Source: Xanthoparmelia taractica
Lineage: Eukaryota; Ascomycota; Lecanoromycetes; Lecanorales; Parmeliaceae
DNA: 64,000 bases
Reading direction: 5' to 3'
NCBI GenBank assembly: GCA_033085395.1
Contig: JANQBS010000002.1
Span: 124,001-188,000 of the forward strand
The notes beneath the pieces are model-generated. The model was not told the DNA's origin and searched no databases. It saw only the letters and a program-made list of their open reading frames with translations. Below are positions 11,300-22,372 of the stretch, piece after piece; position 1 is the first letter of the stretch, and each line of letters opens with the position of its first letter. The position numbers were made by a program, and so were the translations under genes.

Positions 11300-14035
11300 T
11301 GTGATGAAGCATATCTCGCAGCTTCGTAATTGTCTTGCGCAACAAGCAATGATTAGACATTGACATGGCCTTGGAGGTGCAATGACTTACGGTAAATTCA
11401 AAGCCTTGCTGCCAACAGCCTGCTAGACGGCAGAGGAGAGAGAAATTTGCGTCAATGCAAGATCTTAGTCAAAGTACTCCGTAGAGGCGTCTTGCAATGA
11501 ATGCGTCAATGGAATTGAGAATTTTGCATTTTTCCCATAACAGTACAGAATTGCGGATTTCTATCGACAATGGCAATAATAAAAGGATACCCCAGGAAAA
11601 CCAGGCACCCTCTCGAACATAAGAAAAGCCTCATCCTGCACCACCCACCTCTCATCCGGCCCGTTTCTCAGAAGAAAAGTGCACGCGACAAAAGATTCGC
11701 CCCTCTTTCGAAGGGAGAGAGCGCAGATCATGGCTCTAAAGCAGAGCACAAAGGCAGAAAACGGGCATCACTTGCGGCATTTCACGAGTGTCGCGCGGTG
11801 TCGCGCCTGAGGCTTCGGCGTGTTAGCAGCGGTGAGTGGCCTGAAAGAAAGGAAAAGAACAGAGGAGGTTGGGGAAGGCGAGTTTCAAGACGCACGCTAG
11901 TAAATGCAGGGTATTTGACGCCTCGTTCTAACACGCGCTATCGATAAGTATACCCCGGAAAAGGTTTAGACTGGATATATTTCCACCTGCAGCTCGTGTT
12001 TGCACACGCTGTCCAAAAAACCCGCGTTCGCGCTCGCGCTCGCCAAGAGGTCAACGGCTAAAGCCAGTGAGATGCTGCATGCATCAAGTCGCAGTTTCAG
12101 CAATACTCCGTACTCCGTAACGAGAGAGGGTCCAGCCTGCGCTTCCCCGTTTGGTAGTAGCGTGGTTATCGACGAAAGAAAAGGAAGTCGAAACAGATGC
12201 GCGAGTTGGACTGCCTGCAATGGGAAATCGCCCTTTTGACATGACAAGATTGTACCGGACGCATCTTGATCTCGGTTGCTTTCATGTTCATGAAATGCGT
12301 CAGGTTCTTCGATCTTTCAATCCACACAGAAACGAAGCCGTCCAAGATATTTCTAAATGTGTAATATCTGAATCTCCTCGGCGAGCCTCTATCATGTGAT
12401 GCACTTCCTTCGCTACTTGGTAGATGTTGACAGTTGAGTATGCTGCTTGGTCGCCCTTCGTCGTTGCCACCACTACCCCCAGTCGTCGAGGTTGATGCAA
12501 ATTTGTTACTCACAACTTGCATTGACCAGATTCGAGTTCCTCTCGGTCTCATGGTCGAATATGTCAGTATCATTGTGATCGTCCGCTGAATCGCTTTCGT
12601 ACTCTGTATTGCCACCCCCACCATGTTGCCCCCTCCTTATGCTACGGAGTCTTCTTGCATTTCGGCTCTCAGCATCCTCCACAGCTGCCAAAAGCTGTGA
12701 ATATCTGGATCCTCTTGCTGGTAACATATCCTTACAGCCAGTTCGATGCTGCGGCTGGACCACCCTTCGCGTTTGGCTTGAGCGTAGATCTCATGCACAT
12801 GGAGTTGGCGTGTAGCCAGAGTCGTGTCGTTTCGCCGGCGAGCGCAAGAATTACACTATAAAGGAAGTATAGACTGGCTGTCAAGCAACGATCTGGTTGT
12901 TGTTGGCCTCACAGAAATCGAAAGGGCCTAGTATCGACGAACAATATCGCTCGGTGTGTGTGAAGAGAAAGTATCACTAAAGGATTTGACATGTCTGAAC
13001 AGAGCCCCGCGACAAAGTGTGGAGTCAATTGGTTCTGTCCACTTGTTGTGGGGGAGGCATTTGGAAGACGTTCTTGCTGCCGTGTCCTGGAGGCCGTCAA
13101 CATCCGAGTATAGAAGACTTTCTGATAAAGAAAAGGCAGCTTACTTATTTCTGGACGAATGCCGTATTTATCTGCGCATATCCTCCCGCTCTTGAGATGC
13201 TCTTTGTCATTGAGCAAACTATTCCAGCAACGGCATTGTTGCTGTGAAATGCAAAAGGATCGATGGGTACTATTCAAGGATTCTCCTGAGTCTAGGAAGC
13301 TTAGATGACGAAAAGCACCTCATCCGGTTCGGAAAAGCCAAGGTCAGTAATGTTCAGTAATAGAGGGTATACTTGGTCTTCGTCTCCTCGCTTAACACCA
13401 AGAGATCAACATTGTTTCATCTCCGGCACAAGGATTCTCTCACGGTTTCTGGGACTCAAGGGCGCGCAGCCTCGTTTCTTTAGAGTTTCAGATGAGACTG
13501 CAACCTACATTGGAGATACTCGATGCTAATCAACAAAAGTTCGCTCGGATAGGGGAAGCCTGCGCCTTTGCAGGCGCACCGAAGCAGGCAATCGACGAGA
13601 AAATGCGAAAAAGACTTTCCCCACTTGTACGAAATTCAAGAGAAAACGCACTTATAAAGCGGAGGATTACCGAGCTTCTCCATGCCCGCGTCCGATTCTG
13701 GCTGGGAGTGACGCATGCTGACCGTTCATAGGCTTGCCGAAGCCGAAGTGACACAAACCGTCAATATCAAAGCGGCAACCTCTGGACAAGATACCATCTC
13801 GCAAGACACCGTCTTGTAGCTGTGGATACAGTTCCAGCTTCTGCTGTTCCAAACGCATAGACTTGGACGTTTTGACATAACGTTGCTCCACTCAATTCTG
13901 CGATATCTCTTCCTTTGACACACCTTGGACAGCAAGCTTGACACATCTCAAATCTTCCAGCGCGTATCACAGCCTTTCCCAACCGTTCTTTTAACCTCCA
14001 GCGCAAGCTACTTATACTTTGTATTACTAGCATGA
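11300..14035. other. gene-poor spacer
   Basis: 2.7 kb without a firm gene. Many frames of 60-150 codons exist but lack domains. One minus-strand stretch (about 12637-12862) reads like protein and is listed separately. Confidence 0.45.
12637..12862 (-). CDS. possible terminal exon of an unrecognised protein
   Basis: From an acceptor-like TTTATAG at about 12862, a minus-strand frame reads through LHVHEIYAQAKREGWSSR, SIELAVRICYQQEDPDI and HSFWQLWRMLRAEMQEDSVA to a TAA at 12637. The composition (amphipathic, with Trp, charged residues and balanced hydrophobics) is more protein-like than the overlapping frames. There is no ATG in the frame, so an upstream exon would be needed and I cannot identify one. 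It may be a relic or chance. Confidence 0.25.
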
Positions 14036-14218
14036 ATGGTGAACGTCCCGTCTGCTAGATCGCAATCGACTTCAACAGCTGGACAAAACCACAGCCTTAA
14101 TCCCAGTCATCACTCAGGGGGTTTTCACTGTGAGACGAAGGACACTAAGAGGGTAGACCATGCTCATTATGACCTACTACAAAAAACTCACCTTTCTGCA
14201 GGCGTCAATACGAAGACA

Positions 14219-14827
14219 ATGACAACCGAAACTGCCCGCACGAGGCACGGCGACGGAACCGTCCTCACCACTCCCCCACCTTTCACCTACCCACAAATCT
14301 GGAGCAAAGACTCAACACCCCTATTACCACTTCCCAGCATCGGCGAGCAGCGACGACGCAACGGCTGGCCAGACTGGCCACCTACGTCCGCACCCCCTCA
14401 TCTCATCCATCGATCCTACAACGCAGACCTCCAGCTTCCCCCAGGCTGGCCGCCAGCACTCGAATGGCGACCCCCATACGGATCAGTAATTCGAAGCCAG
14501 CTCCCCCCCTCCCGCAGCCCGAAATTCGATCCGCGGTCCATGCTCTGGTGGTCCCAGTGGGAGATTGTGTTTGCGAAAAAGGTGATTGGGTTGAGTGACG
14601 CGGACACCTGCGCTTTGTTCCGGTTCCGTTGGCAGGCGACGGAGAGGTCAACGCGGTATATGAAGTCGTATCATGTGCGGGAGATCATGGACATGTTGGA
14701 TGATGGGCACCCGTGGCACACGCACGCTTTCCGCTGGGGGGATCCGAGGACCGAGGGCGAGATCTGTAAGGAGTTCTTGCAGGATCTGCGGATGGCGAGG
14801 CAATTGGAGCAGTCGTTGTACGTTTAG
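14219..14827 (+). CDS. hypothetical protein
   Basis: Unrecognised protein of 202 residues from the ATG at 14219 (context AAGACAATGA). An in-frame ATG at 14036 would add 61 residues of poor complexity and is less likely. The body is proline- and tryptophan-rich at first (PPPFTYPQIW, NGWPDWPPTSAPP, LPPGWPPALEWRPPYG), then apparently folded: MLWWSQWEIVFAKKVIGLSD, DTCALFRFRWQATERS, then an acidic helix-like end. There is no signal peptide or membrane segment. GC at third positions is higher than in the flanking spacers, which supports coding. No function is assigned. Confidence 0.65.
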   Translation: MTTETARTRHGDGTVLTTPPPFTYPQIWSKDSTPLLPLPSIGEQRRRNGWPDWPPTSAPPHLIHRSYNADLQLPPGWPPALEWRPPYGSVIRSQLPPSRSPKFDPRSMLWWSQWEIVFAKKVIGLSDADTCALFRFRWQATERSTRYMKSYHVREIMDMLDDGHPWHTHAFRWGDPRTEGEICKEFLQDLRMARQLEQSLYV

Positions 14828-15320
14828 CAGAAAGACTGGGGTTGGATACACGGCTTCTGTTTGAAATACGTGCTTGTATTGTGAGGTTGTTGGTTAATGA
14901 GAATGTTTGCCTAGCCTGGGAATGATGCTACTAAATAAGGCTTTGACCGATTATCAAACGTCACTTTCACGATCTTGACCTCCAATTTGAAATTCAACAA
15001 CGTCATGACCGGAGCCTTTCAATGTCTCAAAGTTTTACCTGCTGGTGTTCTCTCTTTGCATGACCTTTGAGTGTTCTCTACATACTGCTGGGAATTATCA
15101 TCCGCTGAGTTTATGACCACAAACAATGAGGCAGTCTGTTGCATCAGACCGCAGCAACGCTTGCGTTGACACAAGCTAATGCGATCCATCGACTAGCAAT
15201 TGATGAGCGCTTTACAACACGACAGAGGTGCATTTTCAAGGCGTAAGCACTAGTGCACCTCCTCCGGCTGTATGACCATCTTGTTGACCGCCTACGGGAC
15301 GGCAATAGCTTCTCTCCATC
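14828..15320. other. intergenic, no gene recognised
   Basis: This is the spacer between two convergent genes, presumably both 3' regions. Nothing specific was seen. Confidence 0.5.
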
Positions 15321-16525
15321 TCAGACCAACGAATCGTCGATGCCGTATTTGTGCATTTCTCTCTCCAGCGGAGGCTCCTCGCCTGCCTTTTCAGAATGCG
15401 CGGAGTCCTTCCTCACACTTTTGTCCATGGGATCCGGAGCAAGAATCCCCTCCCTGATTAGATCATCCGCCATGGTATCCTTGCCTTGATGTCGATGACC
15501 ATGATCATCGACGTGGTCATTGTTGTGGCCTTGGTCATGGTTATTCGTGGCACTATCGCAGTCACATTCGTTTCCCTCACCAATGTTCTCGAGCCAAATC
15601 TGTGGTGGATCGTTGGTAAGCGGTAACTTGATATTCGTGTCTAGACCTTGTGTGTTACCCCCTGCGCGCTTCACGACCCGCAGGTACAATGGTCGTAGGG
15701 TCGGTATACAAGCAGCGATGATCCCGATCTGTACCTCGAATAGCCGCCATAGCCAATTGATTATGCCATCGTATGTGCCATCGAGGGGCACGGATTGATT
15801 GTTGAGCACCGTCCGGACAAGGCAACAAGCTCCCGTAATGAATCCCAGACACATCAAGATCCACAGCCCAATCTTAGTCTTAAGATCAATCTGTACCCGC
15901 CAGAGAAACAATATCGGGAAGGCTGCGAAAGCGAAGTCGGAAACAACCGATATGACGGCTTGAGCGAGAATGATGCCTTCTTTTGCTCCCCTGCTCATGC
16001 AAGTGCCCTTGTTATCCCATGCCGCGTGGATGGGTTGACACTGCATGATCCATATGACGGTCAAGATAGTATTAGAGAAGAGCAAAAATGCCACGGCACA
16101 TTGTAGCGGTAAAAGTATTGCTTTGCTGTTGGGTAGCCGCATCAAGAACAGACATATAGACACTTTGGTCCACATAAGAGTCGCAAATGTCTGAATCCAT
16201 TCCCCATAGGTATACTTCATAAACTCCTGCAAATTGTGAGGGGTGAGGAATTGCTGGTGTTTGCCGAAGCCATAGTTGACTTCGACGAAATCGAGGCCTG
16301 CTCCTATTGTGGTCCCGAGCTGTTTGGTCGTCAGCAATGTCGAAATAAGTAGCAATTGCAGGCACGTACCACCGCCAATATGATAGCGGCATCATCGTAC
16401 CAGAATTGATGCACAATCCACACACGGGTCACGATCCGAAGGAAGAGGAAGATTAGGACAACTACAAGGAAAGCGATGGTAAGGGCGAGGATAGCAGGTC
16501 CCCAGTTGCCTTGGTCGCTAGCCAT
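15321..16525 (-). CDS. rhodopsin-like (SAT4/PTH11-related) integral membrane protein
   Basis: Exons 16525-16370 and 16319-15321, joined in phase 0 across a 50-bp intron, give 384 residues. The start has an outward N-terminus, a first membrane helix (ILALTIAFLVVVLIFLFLRI) and the family hallmark RIVTRVW...WYDDAAIILA. Further helices follow: FATLMWTKVSICLFLMRL, LPLQCAVAFLLFSNTILTVI, the CQPIHAAWD turn, AQAVISVVSDFAFAAFPIL and IGLWILMCLGFITGACCLV. The IQIGIIAACIPTLRPL type end is also present (here VQIGIIAACIPTLRPL). This pattern marks the large ascomycete family of seven-helix proteins near PTH11. Ligands are generally unknown. The cytoplasmic tail carries a His/Asp/Asn-rich segment (NNHDQGHNNDHVDDHGHRH), which is unusual. 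Confidence 0.9.
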
Positions 16526-16953
16526 TCTTGCGTGCTACCGCCTTCAGGTGTGAGGGTAATTGGAGTCTCTTGCTTGACATACATGTTGAAAGAGAGAAGA
16601 GGATACCACCAGCTGATATGCTCGTCATCAGGCTGAAGCTAAGAAGCGGCGTTGCTGATTTAGCCTTACTGTGGGGGGAATCCGCTGTCTCGAGTCTGCC
16701 TTGCCATCCCCGCCCTATGATGCGAATGAGAAAATATACCCGACGGGTAGGCTGCATGACCATCGCTTAATAAACTTTCCGTTTACATGAGTTTCAGCAC
16801 AAAAAGGTTGGATGTAGCTGCTGGAAGGAGTCTTATTCGTTGATTTCCTTGTTGTAAATCTCCCTGGGGATAACCTCTACGGAACATGAAAGCTAACGTG
16901 CTGATGTTCGAAGTTCATCTTGTCAGTAGAGTCTCTGAGTGTGAATTACATGA
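16526..16953. other. intergenic, no gene recognised
   Basis: Promoter side of the rhodopsin-like gene and 3' side of the next minus-strand gene. No distinct element was recognised. Confidence 0.45.
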
Positions 16954-16990
16954 TCATTTGAGAGCCCAAATATATGCCATTGCCAAATTC

Positions 16991-17759
16991 CTCAACCACC
17001 ACAATGACCGCCGCCCGCTTGTCCCGGCCGCCCACAAATGCCCGTGGCAATAGGAGCCGCTGCCTTGGTTATAGGTTCGGGTGGAGCAGGTGCGGGTGAA
17101 GGTGCAGGTGAACGCTCGGGGGTAGGTGCAGGTGCAATTGAAGGCGCAGGGGTAGGTGTAGGGCTTGATTTGGGCACAGAAGTCAAGGTAGTTGAGGTTC
17201 TCAAGTTTGTATCTTGGTGACAACTGAGAAGGTGTTGGTGCGGGAAGACCCGCGCCAGTGCTACCCACTGGCGTTACTGATGCTAAGATCAAAGTATAAA
17301 CAACGTGGACGGTGGTACTGAAAGGACTAGTAACCAGAGCTGTAGATGAAACCACTGGTGGAAACACAGCTACTGTGGTTATTTCAGGATAATTGACTAC
17401 TGCTGTAAAACTTGCCGTATAGGCAGGTGTGGCGCCAGGGGCCATCAGAGTATAGAATTCCAGGACGGTGAATTCGGTAGAAGAAGCACTGACAACGCTT
17501 TGCAATGATGTTTTGCTGAGGACCTCAACAGAGCCGGTGGTCGAGCCACTACTGAATGTCAGGAAATCAGAGACGACGGTGACCGCAAAGAGCCAGCATG
17601 CTACCAGAGCAAAGCTGACCTTCGACTAATTGTGCATCCTGGCATTCAATGAAAAACAAAATTCGTAATATCAACACAGAAATCAATGAAGAATACTTTG
17701 GGAGATGAAACGAATTGTAAAAAGACGGTAGTTCGTATAGGGATGATGTCTTTCAACAT
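16991..17759 (-). CDS. putative secreted or surface Ser/Thr/Pro-rich protein, model uncertain
   Basis: The minus strand reads a hydrophobic leader-like stretch (VSFALVACWLFAVTVV) followed by a Ser/Thr/Val-rich region (TEFTVLEFYTLMAPG, STALVTSPFSTTVHVVYTL). It then reaches PAPTPS near 17225. A 61-bp intron (GTTGTC...ATCAAG) would switch to a frame coding a PTPAPS repeat region, then IATGICGRPGQAGGGHCGG and a stop near 16991. Without that intron the frame is Cys/Tyr-rich and less credible. The start is unclear. The nearest ATG (about 17630) is cut off by an in-frame TAG, which also looks like an acceptor (AATTAG). A short first exon from the ATG at 17759, spliced AAA|GTATTC to TAG|TCG, would be in phase. 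The type recalls mucin-like wall proteins. Function unknown. Confidence 0.4.
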
Positions 17760-19328
17760 CGTTCACAACAGAACTATTGATTCACCATGTTTGGTTTCTC
17801 ATTTTCAAAAGTATCGCCTTTCATCTCCTCTCTGACAGCCTTTGATGGATAATCTCGAGATACTAGTATTGTGCGGATACAAGTAATCACGAATGTCAAA
17901 CAAAAACAGACACAGGCAATTCAACAAAAAGACGCGGCCTAACCCATACCCAATTCTGCTCTCAATAACTATCTTCAATGGAAGGCCCAATAATACGGTT
18001 CACTTCAGTGTACCAGAGGCAAATGTACAGTCACTCGAGAAAATTGAAGGGCGTACCAGCAGCGAATGAATTGTTGTCATCTCTTAACTTTGTGATGCTA
18101 TTTCACGAGCCATGTCCTATCTAGTATCAGCCGAAGCCTTGAGGTGGTAGTACTTTCTTTCGCTCTTTGCTTTTGCCGACAACGATTCTGACTGAGAACG
18201 CCACAGGCAGCGAACCGATTGAGCCTTGGAGGACTTTTCAACGCTTCCAAGGCTCAGAGCCAAAAGCACTCAAGACCGTTTTGGAAAGGAGATCATCCCA
18301 TCACGGAAGAGGTCTGACGGTTTTGGACCTTGATATCCATGCAGATCATCAGATCAAGACGCCCGTCGGGTATCTTGTGAAGTAGGTGGAAATTGCATGC
18401 CTTTAAAAGCCAAGCGACAGGCCTTCCAGAATAGACTATATATTCTCAGAGGCCAATTCGCTTCCGGACATGGTAAGTGCCTAAGATTGACGGCGACCGA
18501 TCTGGAGGATATGCCATTGATGTTTTTACAGGTTTTGTGGGTCCAGATAGACTGGAAAAGGGGCAAAAGACGAAGGGGGATCTGCCGCCAGAGCTATTTT
18601 GGGCGTTAGGGTTATTGTTGAGCTGCAAATTGAATCTGCATCTAGCGCAGCTTGCCTGTCTTGGTAACCAAGAGATTTCGAATGGGAAAGACCGATGATA
18701 AGCTGGCCTTGTCTTTGTTGCATTTGGATATTATTATTGAGGCCGATGTTATCCATCGAGTAAGAGAGCGCCCTGACAGCACACCCTTTTTTACATGTAT
18801 CTTCTTCTCACAGTCGGAGAATTAACTTTTTTTTAGCGTTACGGCGGCCCGGATGTTTCTAACGCCCAACAAACCCCACCACTCTCTTCTCTGTTTTGTT
18901 CAAGTATTTGTGTACTGCCAACATTATCCTCTTCCCCCCTTCCTCCATAAATACCTCGCCAGATCCCTTTCACATTATCTTCCTTCTTCCTTCACATATT
19001 CTCCTGTACATAACCAGCCCTAGCAGATCAATTGAGTAAGTCAATTCTCCGTTCCCCCTTCCGAAAGGTGGAGGTGCTCTTGGATCTCAGCGCTGCTCCC
19101 CAATGTTCGAGGTCCACCCCTGCCTTGAGTTCTGGAGCTTCTGCATGTACCCCCAGCAGTCAAGTTTGGATTTGAACAACATGAAAGAGTTCTTTGGGTC
19201 TTAGCCAAACCATTGCCCCTTTCACCCAAAGCCCACGTGCTACAGTTGCTATGCCAATCTCGAGGCTAATTGATGTGCAGAAAGCCATAGACGACCAGCC
19301 TGCTACCCTCTTTTGATATAGTCACATC
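17760..19328. other. intergenic, including the UGP1 promoter and leader
   Basis: No coding gene was recognised. From about 18885 to 19030 the plus strand is strongly pyrimidine-rich (CTTCTTCCTTC-like), as often seen just upstream of highly expressed fungal genes. It is followed by the candidate leader intron. Confidence 0.5.
19036..19280 (+). other. candidate 5'-UTR intron of UGP1
   Basis: A perfect donor GTAAGT at 19036 and an acceptor GTGCAG ending at 19280, preceded by a GCTAAT branch-like site, lie 48 nt before the start codon. No frame is open across it. RNA reads would decide. Confidence 0.45.
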
Positions 19329-21422
19329 ATGGCGGCAGCACAAAGAGCTATACCCTCACATCTCAGAGATGGTGCGACAAACGGGGAAGGTCCAGGCGCG
19401 TTCAAACGGAACCACCATGGAAAGTCTCAGTCACACGTGGTAAGTTTGGAGTTTTCTTGAAACAAGTAGAATGTGTGATTAATTAGCACCTGCGTGATGT
19501 GATATTCTGGGCTTGAAGAAGCGCCGGCTCGCTTGTTTCGAAGATGTCCGTGAACCTCGGTGCACGGAAGTCGTGACCTTCACTAGGAATGATCTGAAGG
19601 CACTCTTCGATAATCGGCAAGCTCAAAGCACCACCTCACTTTCACGTCACGCAACTATTATTTCTTCCTGCGCGAGTGATGAACAAAGCGTCAACCAACA
19701 TCAGTGCGTCGTTCAAGGGCCTTTCAACTGTTCAATATTCTTGAGTCAGCTTGGGTTTCCACAACAGGCTTTGAACAGACAGTATATTCATCACTCGTCA
19801 CTCCCTTCTACATACACCTATGCCATTTCTTGCATTACTCCCATTAGCTCAAGACGCGATAACCGTTACACCAGACACTGCCGCAGATATGGTATCTATC
19901 ATTAGCGGCGTCTCATGTTCTAAGTTCATTGCTGACCAGATGACGCGAAATTTTACAGGCATTCGAAAACGCCTCCACTTCCGTTGCAGCTGGGCAAATG
20001 CGGAATGCTCTTAATGCCCTAGCTGAGACTTGTAAAGATGAAGAGGAGAGGGAACGCTTTGAGACAGAGATGGACAACTTCTTTGGTCTCTTCCGACGCT
20101 ATCTGAATGACAAGGCTAAAGGGAACGTTCTATCCTGGGACCGTATCGCCCCTCCGCACCCAGAGCAAGTCGTCGACTACAATGATCTGGCAAACTCTGA
20201 GTCTGTTGAGTTTCTCAATAAGCTCGCCATTATCAAGCTCAACGGTGGTCTCGGTACATCCATGGGATGCGTCGGCCCTAAGTCTGTCATTGAGGTTCGC
20301 GATGGCATGTCCTTCTTGGATCTATCCGTCCGTCAGATCGAATACCTCAACCGAACCTACAATGTCAACGTGCCATTTGTCTTGATGAATTCCTTCAACA
20401 CCGATGAGGACACCCAGAACATCATTAAGAAATACGAAGGACATAACATTGACATTATGACCTTCAATCAATCTCGGTATCCTCGCATTCTCCGCGACTC
20501 GCTACTCCCAGCTCCCAAGAAATACGACTCTCCAATCTCCGATTGGTACCCTCCTGGACATGGGGATGTCTTCGAATCACTCTATAACTCTGGTATCCTG
20601 GAAAAGCTTATCGACCGTGGTGTAGAGATTGTCTTCCTTTCCAACGCAGACAACTTAGGCGCAGTCTGCGATCTCCGCATCCTACAGCACATGGTTCAGT
20701 CCGAGTCGGAGTACATCATGGAACTGACCGACAAGACCAAGGCCGATGTGAAGGGTGGTACCATCATTGACTACGAAGGCTCGGTCCGTCTCTTGGAAAT
20801 CGCACAGGTTCCCAAGCAATACACGAATGAATTCAAGTCAATCAAGAAATTCAAATATTTCAACACCAACAACATCTGGCTAAACCTGAAAGCCATCAAG
20901 CGAGTGGTGGAAGACAATGAGCTCGAGATGGAGATCATTCCCAATAACAAGTCTATTCCGGCTGACAAGAAGGGGGAGTCGGATGTCAACATTGTTCAAT
21001 TGGAGACCGCCGTTGGTGCCGCCATTCGCCACTTCAAGAACGCTCATGGTGTGAACGTGCCCCGCCGTCGTTTCCTACCTGTCAAGACTTGCTCCGATCT
21101 TATGCTTGTCAAGTCGGATCTTTACAGCTTGAAGCACGGCCAGCTCGTGATGGACGAGAACCGCTTCGGCCCTGCACCGCTGATCAAGCTTGGAAATGAC
21201 TTCAAGAAGGTCAGCGACTTCCAGAAGCGCATCAGCAGTATCCCCAAGATCCTAGAGCTGGACCACTTGACCATTACGGGAGCTGTCAACCTAGGCCGAG
21301 GCGTGGTGTTGAAGGGGACTGTAATCATCGTGGCTACGGAGGGCAGCACTATCGACATCCCCCCCGGATCGGTCTTGGAAAACGTCGTAGTCCAAGGTAG
21401 TCTGAGGTTGTTGGAGCATTGA
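19329..21422 (+). CDS. UGP1: UTP--glucose-1-phosphate uridylyltransferase
   Basis: Exons 19329-19439 and 19959-21422 give 524 residues, typical of fungal UGP1. The enzyme makes UDP-glucose from UTP and glucose-1-phosphate in the cytosol, feeding glucan, glycogen, trehalose and glycoprotein synthesis. The join ...KSQSHV|AFENASTSVAAGQMRNALN reproduces the conserved N-terminus, so the intron is 519 bp, the longest in the window. Visible motifs are the nucleotide-binding KLNGGLGTSMGCVGPKS, the following EVRDGMSFLDL, VPFVLMNSFNTDEDT, FLSNADNLGA, and the C-terminal left-handed beta-helix segment (LTITGAVNLGRGVVLKGTV). The first 37 residues are variable and basic, as in homologues. Pyrimidine-rich upstream DNA and a possible leader intron suggest strong expression. 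Confidence 0.97.
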
Positions 21423-22372
21423 GCGAAAGCGTATGTACTGTGCTTTATGCGAAGCTTTTATCGTGTTTGCAGGGAACGGAAATACCAGAGGCGTAGATGC
21501 CCTTGTCTCCACGTGGCACCGTTACGTGAGGCTGTGAGGTTGGAATATGAGCAAGGGTTGCAGCGTCGCCCGTCTCTAAGAGAGACAAACCTAATGTTAC
21601 ATAGATAGACCACTTCATCAATCACGTCTCCTTAAGTGTGTATCATGGATTTATGATGTTTTCGGAAGGAAGGCAAGCTCGGCGTCTAGTTAGAGAGGCA
21701 CTCAACGACAAGAGCGTAAGCTAAGGAATACGACGCCAATTTCCAAGCTCCCGTAGACCCATACCAAGCTTTTCTCACACGCGTTGGTGCGTGGTAATTA
21801 ATGCCGCCCGTTGGGCGCCAATTATTCCAACGCTCTACCCGTAAATTGATACATACAGTATTATCATGGTTCATGATTTCATGTATTTATTTATTTTTCC
21901 ATACCTACCTTATTGCATCCTTTGTCTTTAATACAATGTCATAAGTGTCCTCTTGTACCAGAAGATACCTGTCAGGAATGAGTAAGATCATGTCCGCTTA
22001 ATCTTAATGACGCTTTATCGGGGAAAAGAAAGGCGGTACTTTAAAGGTATCAAGTACCCCCACCAGGGGCGACAATCAAATCCCCATTTTCCATACGGAA
22101 AACGGCAATACTTTTCCATCTCTCTTCTCCATTGTGCTCATGCTACGAGACTGCACTGCACTGCACAGCCGCATTAACAGCCGATCTGCGTCCTTGCATT
22201 CTTACACAGAAGATCCTCTTCACCTCGAGGCGAGTGAGCACGCGACCCTTTTCGCTTTCGGACAAGACATCAATTACACCATTTGGAATCAACGACACTT
22301 CAGCAAGACCCCCAACTCGCAGGCCTGCCTAGCATCTATAATGCGGCCATACCTTCCACGCCCATACTACCA
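21423..22372. other. intergenic, no gene recognised
   Basis: AT-rich spacer holding the UGP1 3' region and the LicD-gene promoter. A frame from 22283 enters the LicD signal sequence but adds no conserved residues. Confidence 0.5.

Noticed and set aside
11570..11947. 125-codon basic plus frame
   Set aside because: It is a Lys/Arg/Ser-rich composition with no conserved pattern and no splice extension, probably chance.
19513..19905. 130-codon plus frame inside the long UGP1 intron
   Set aside because: The conserved UGP1 residues join exactly across it, and the frame has no recognisable domain.
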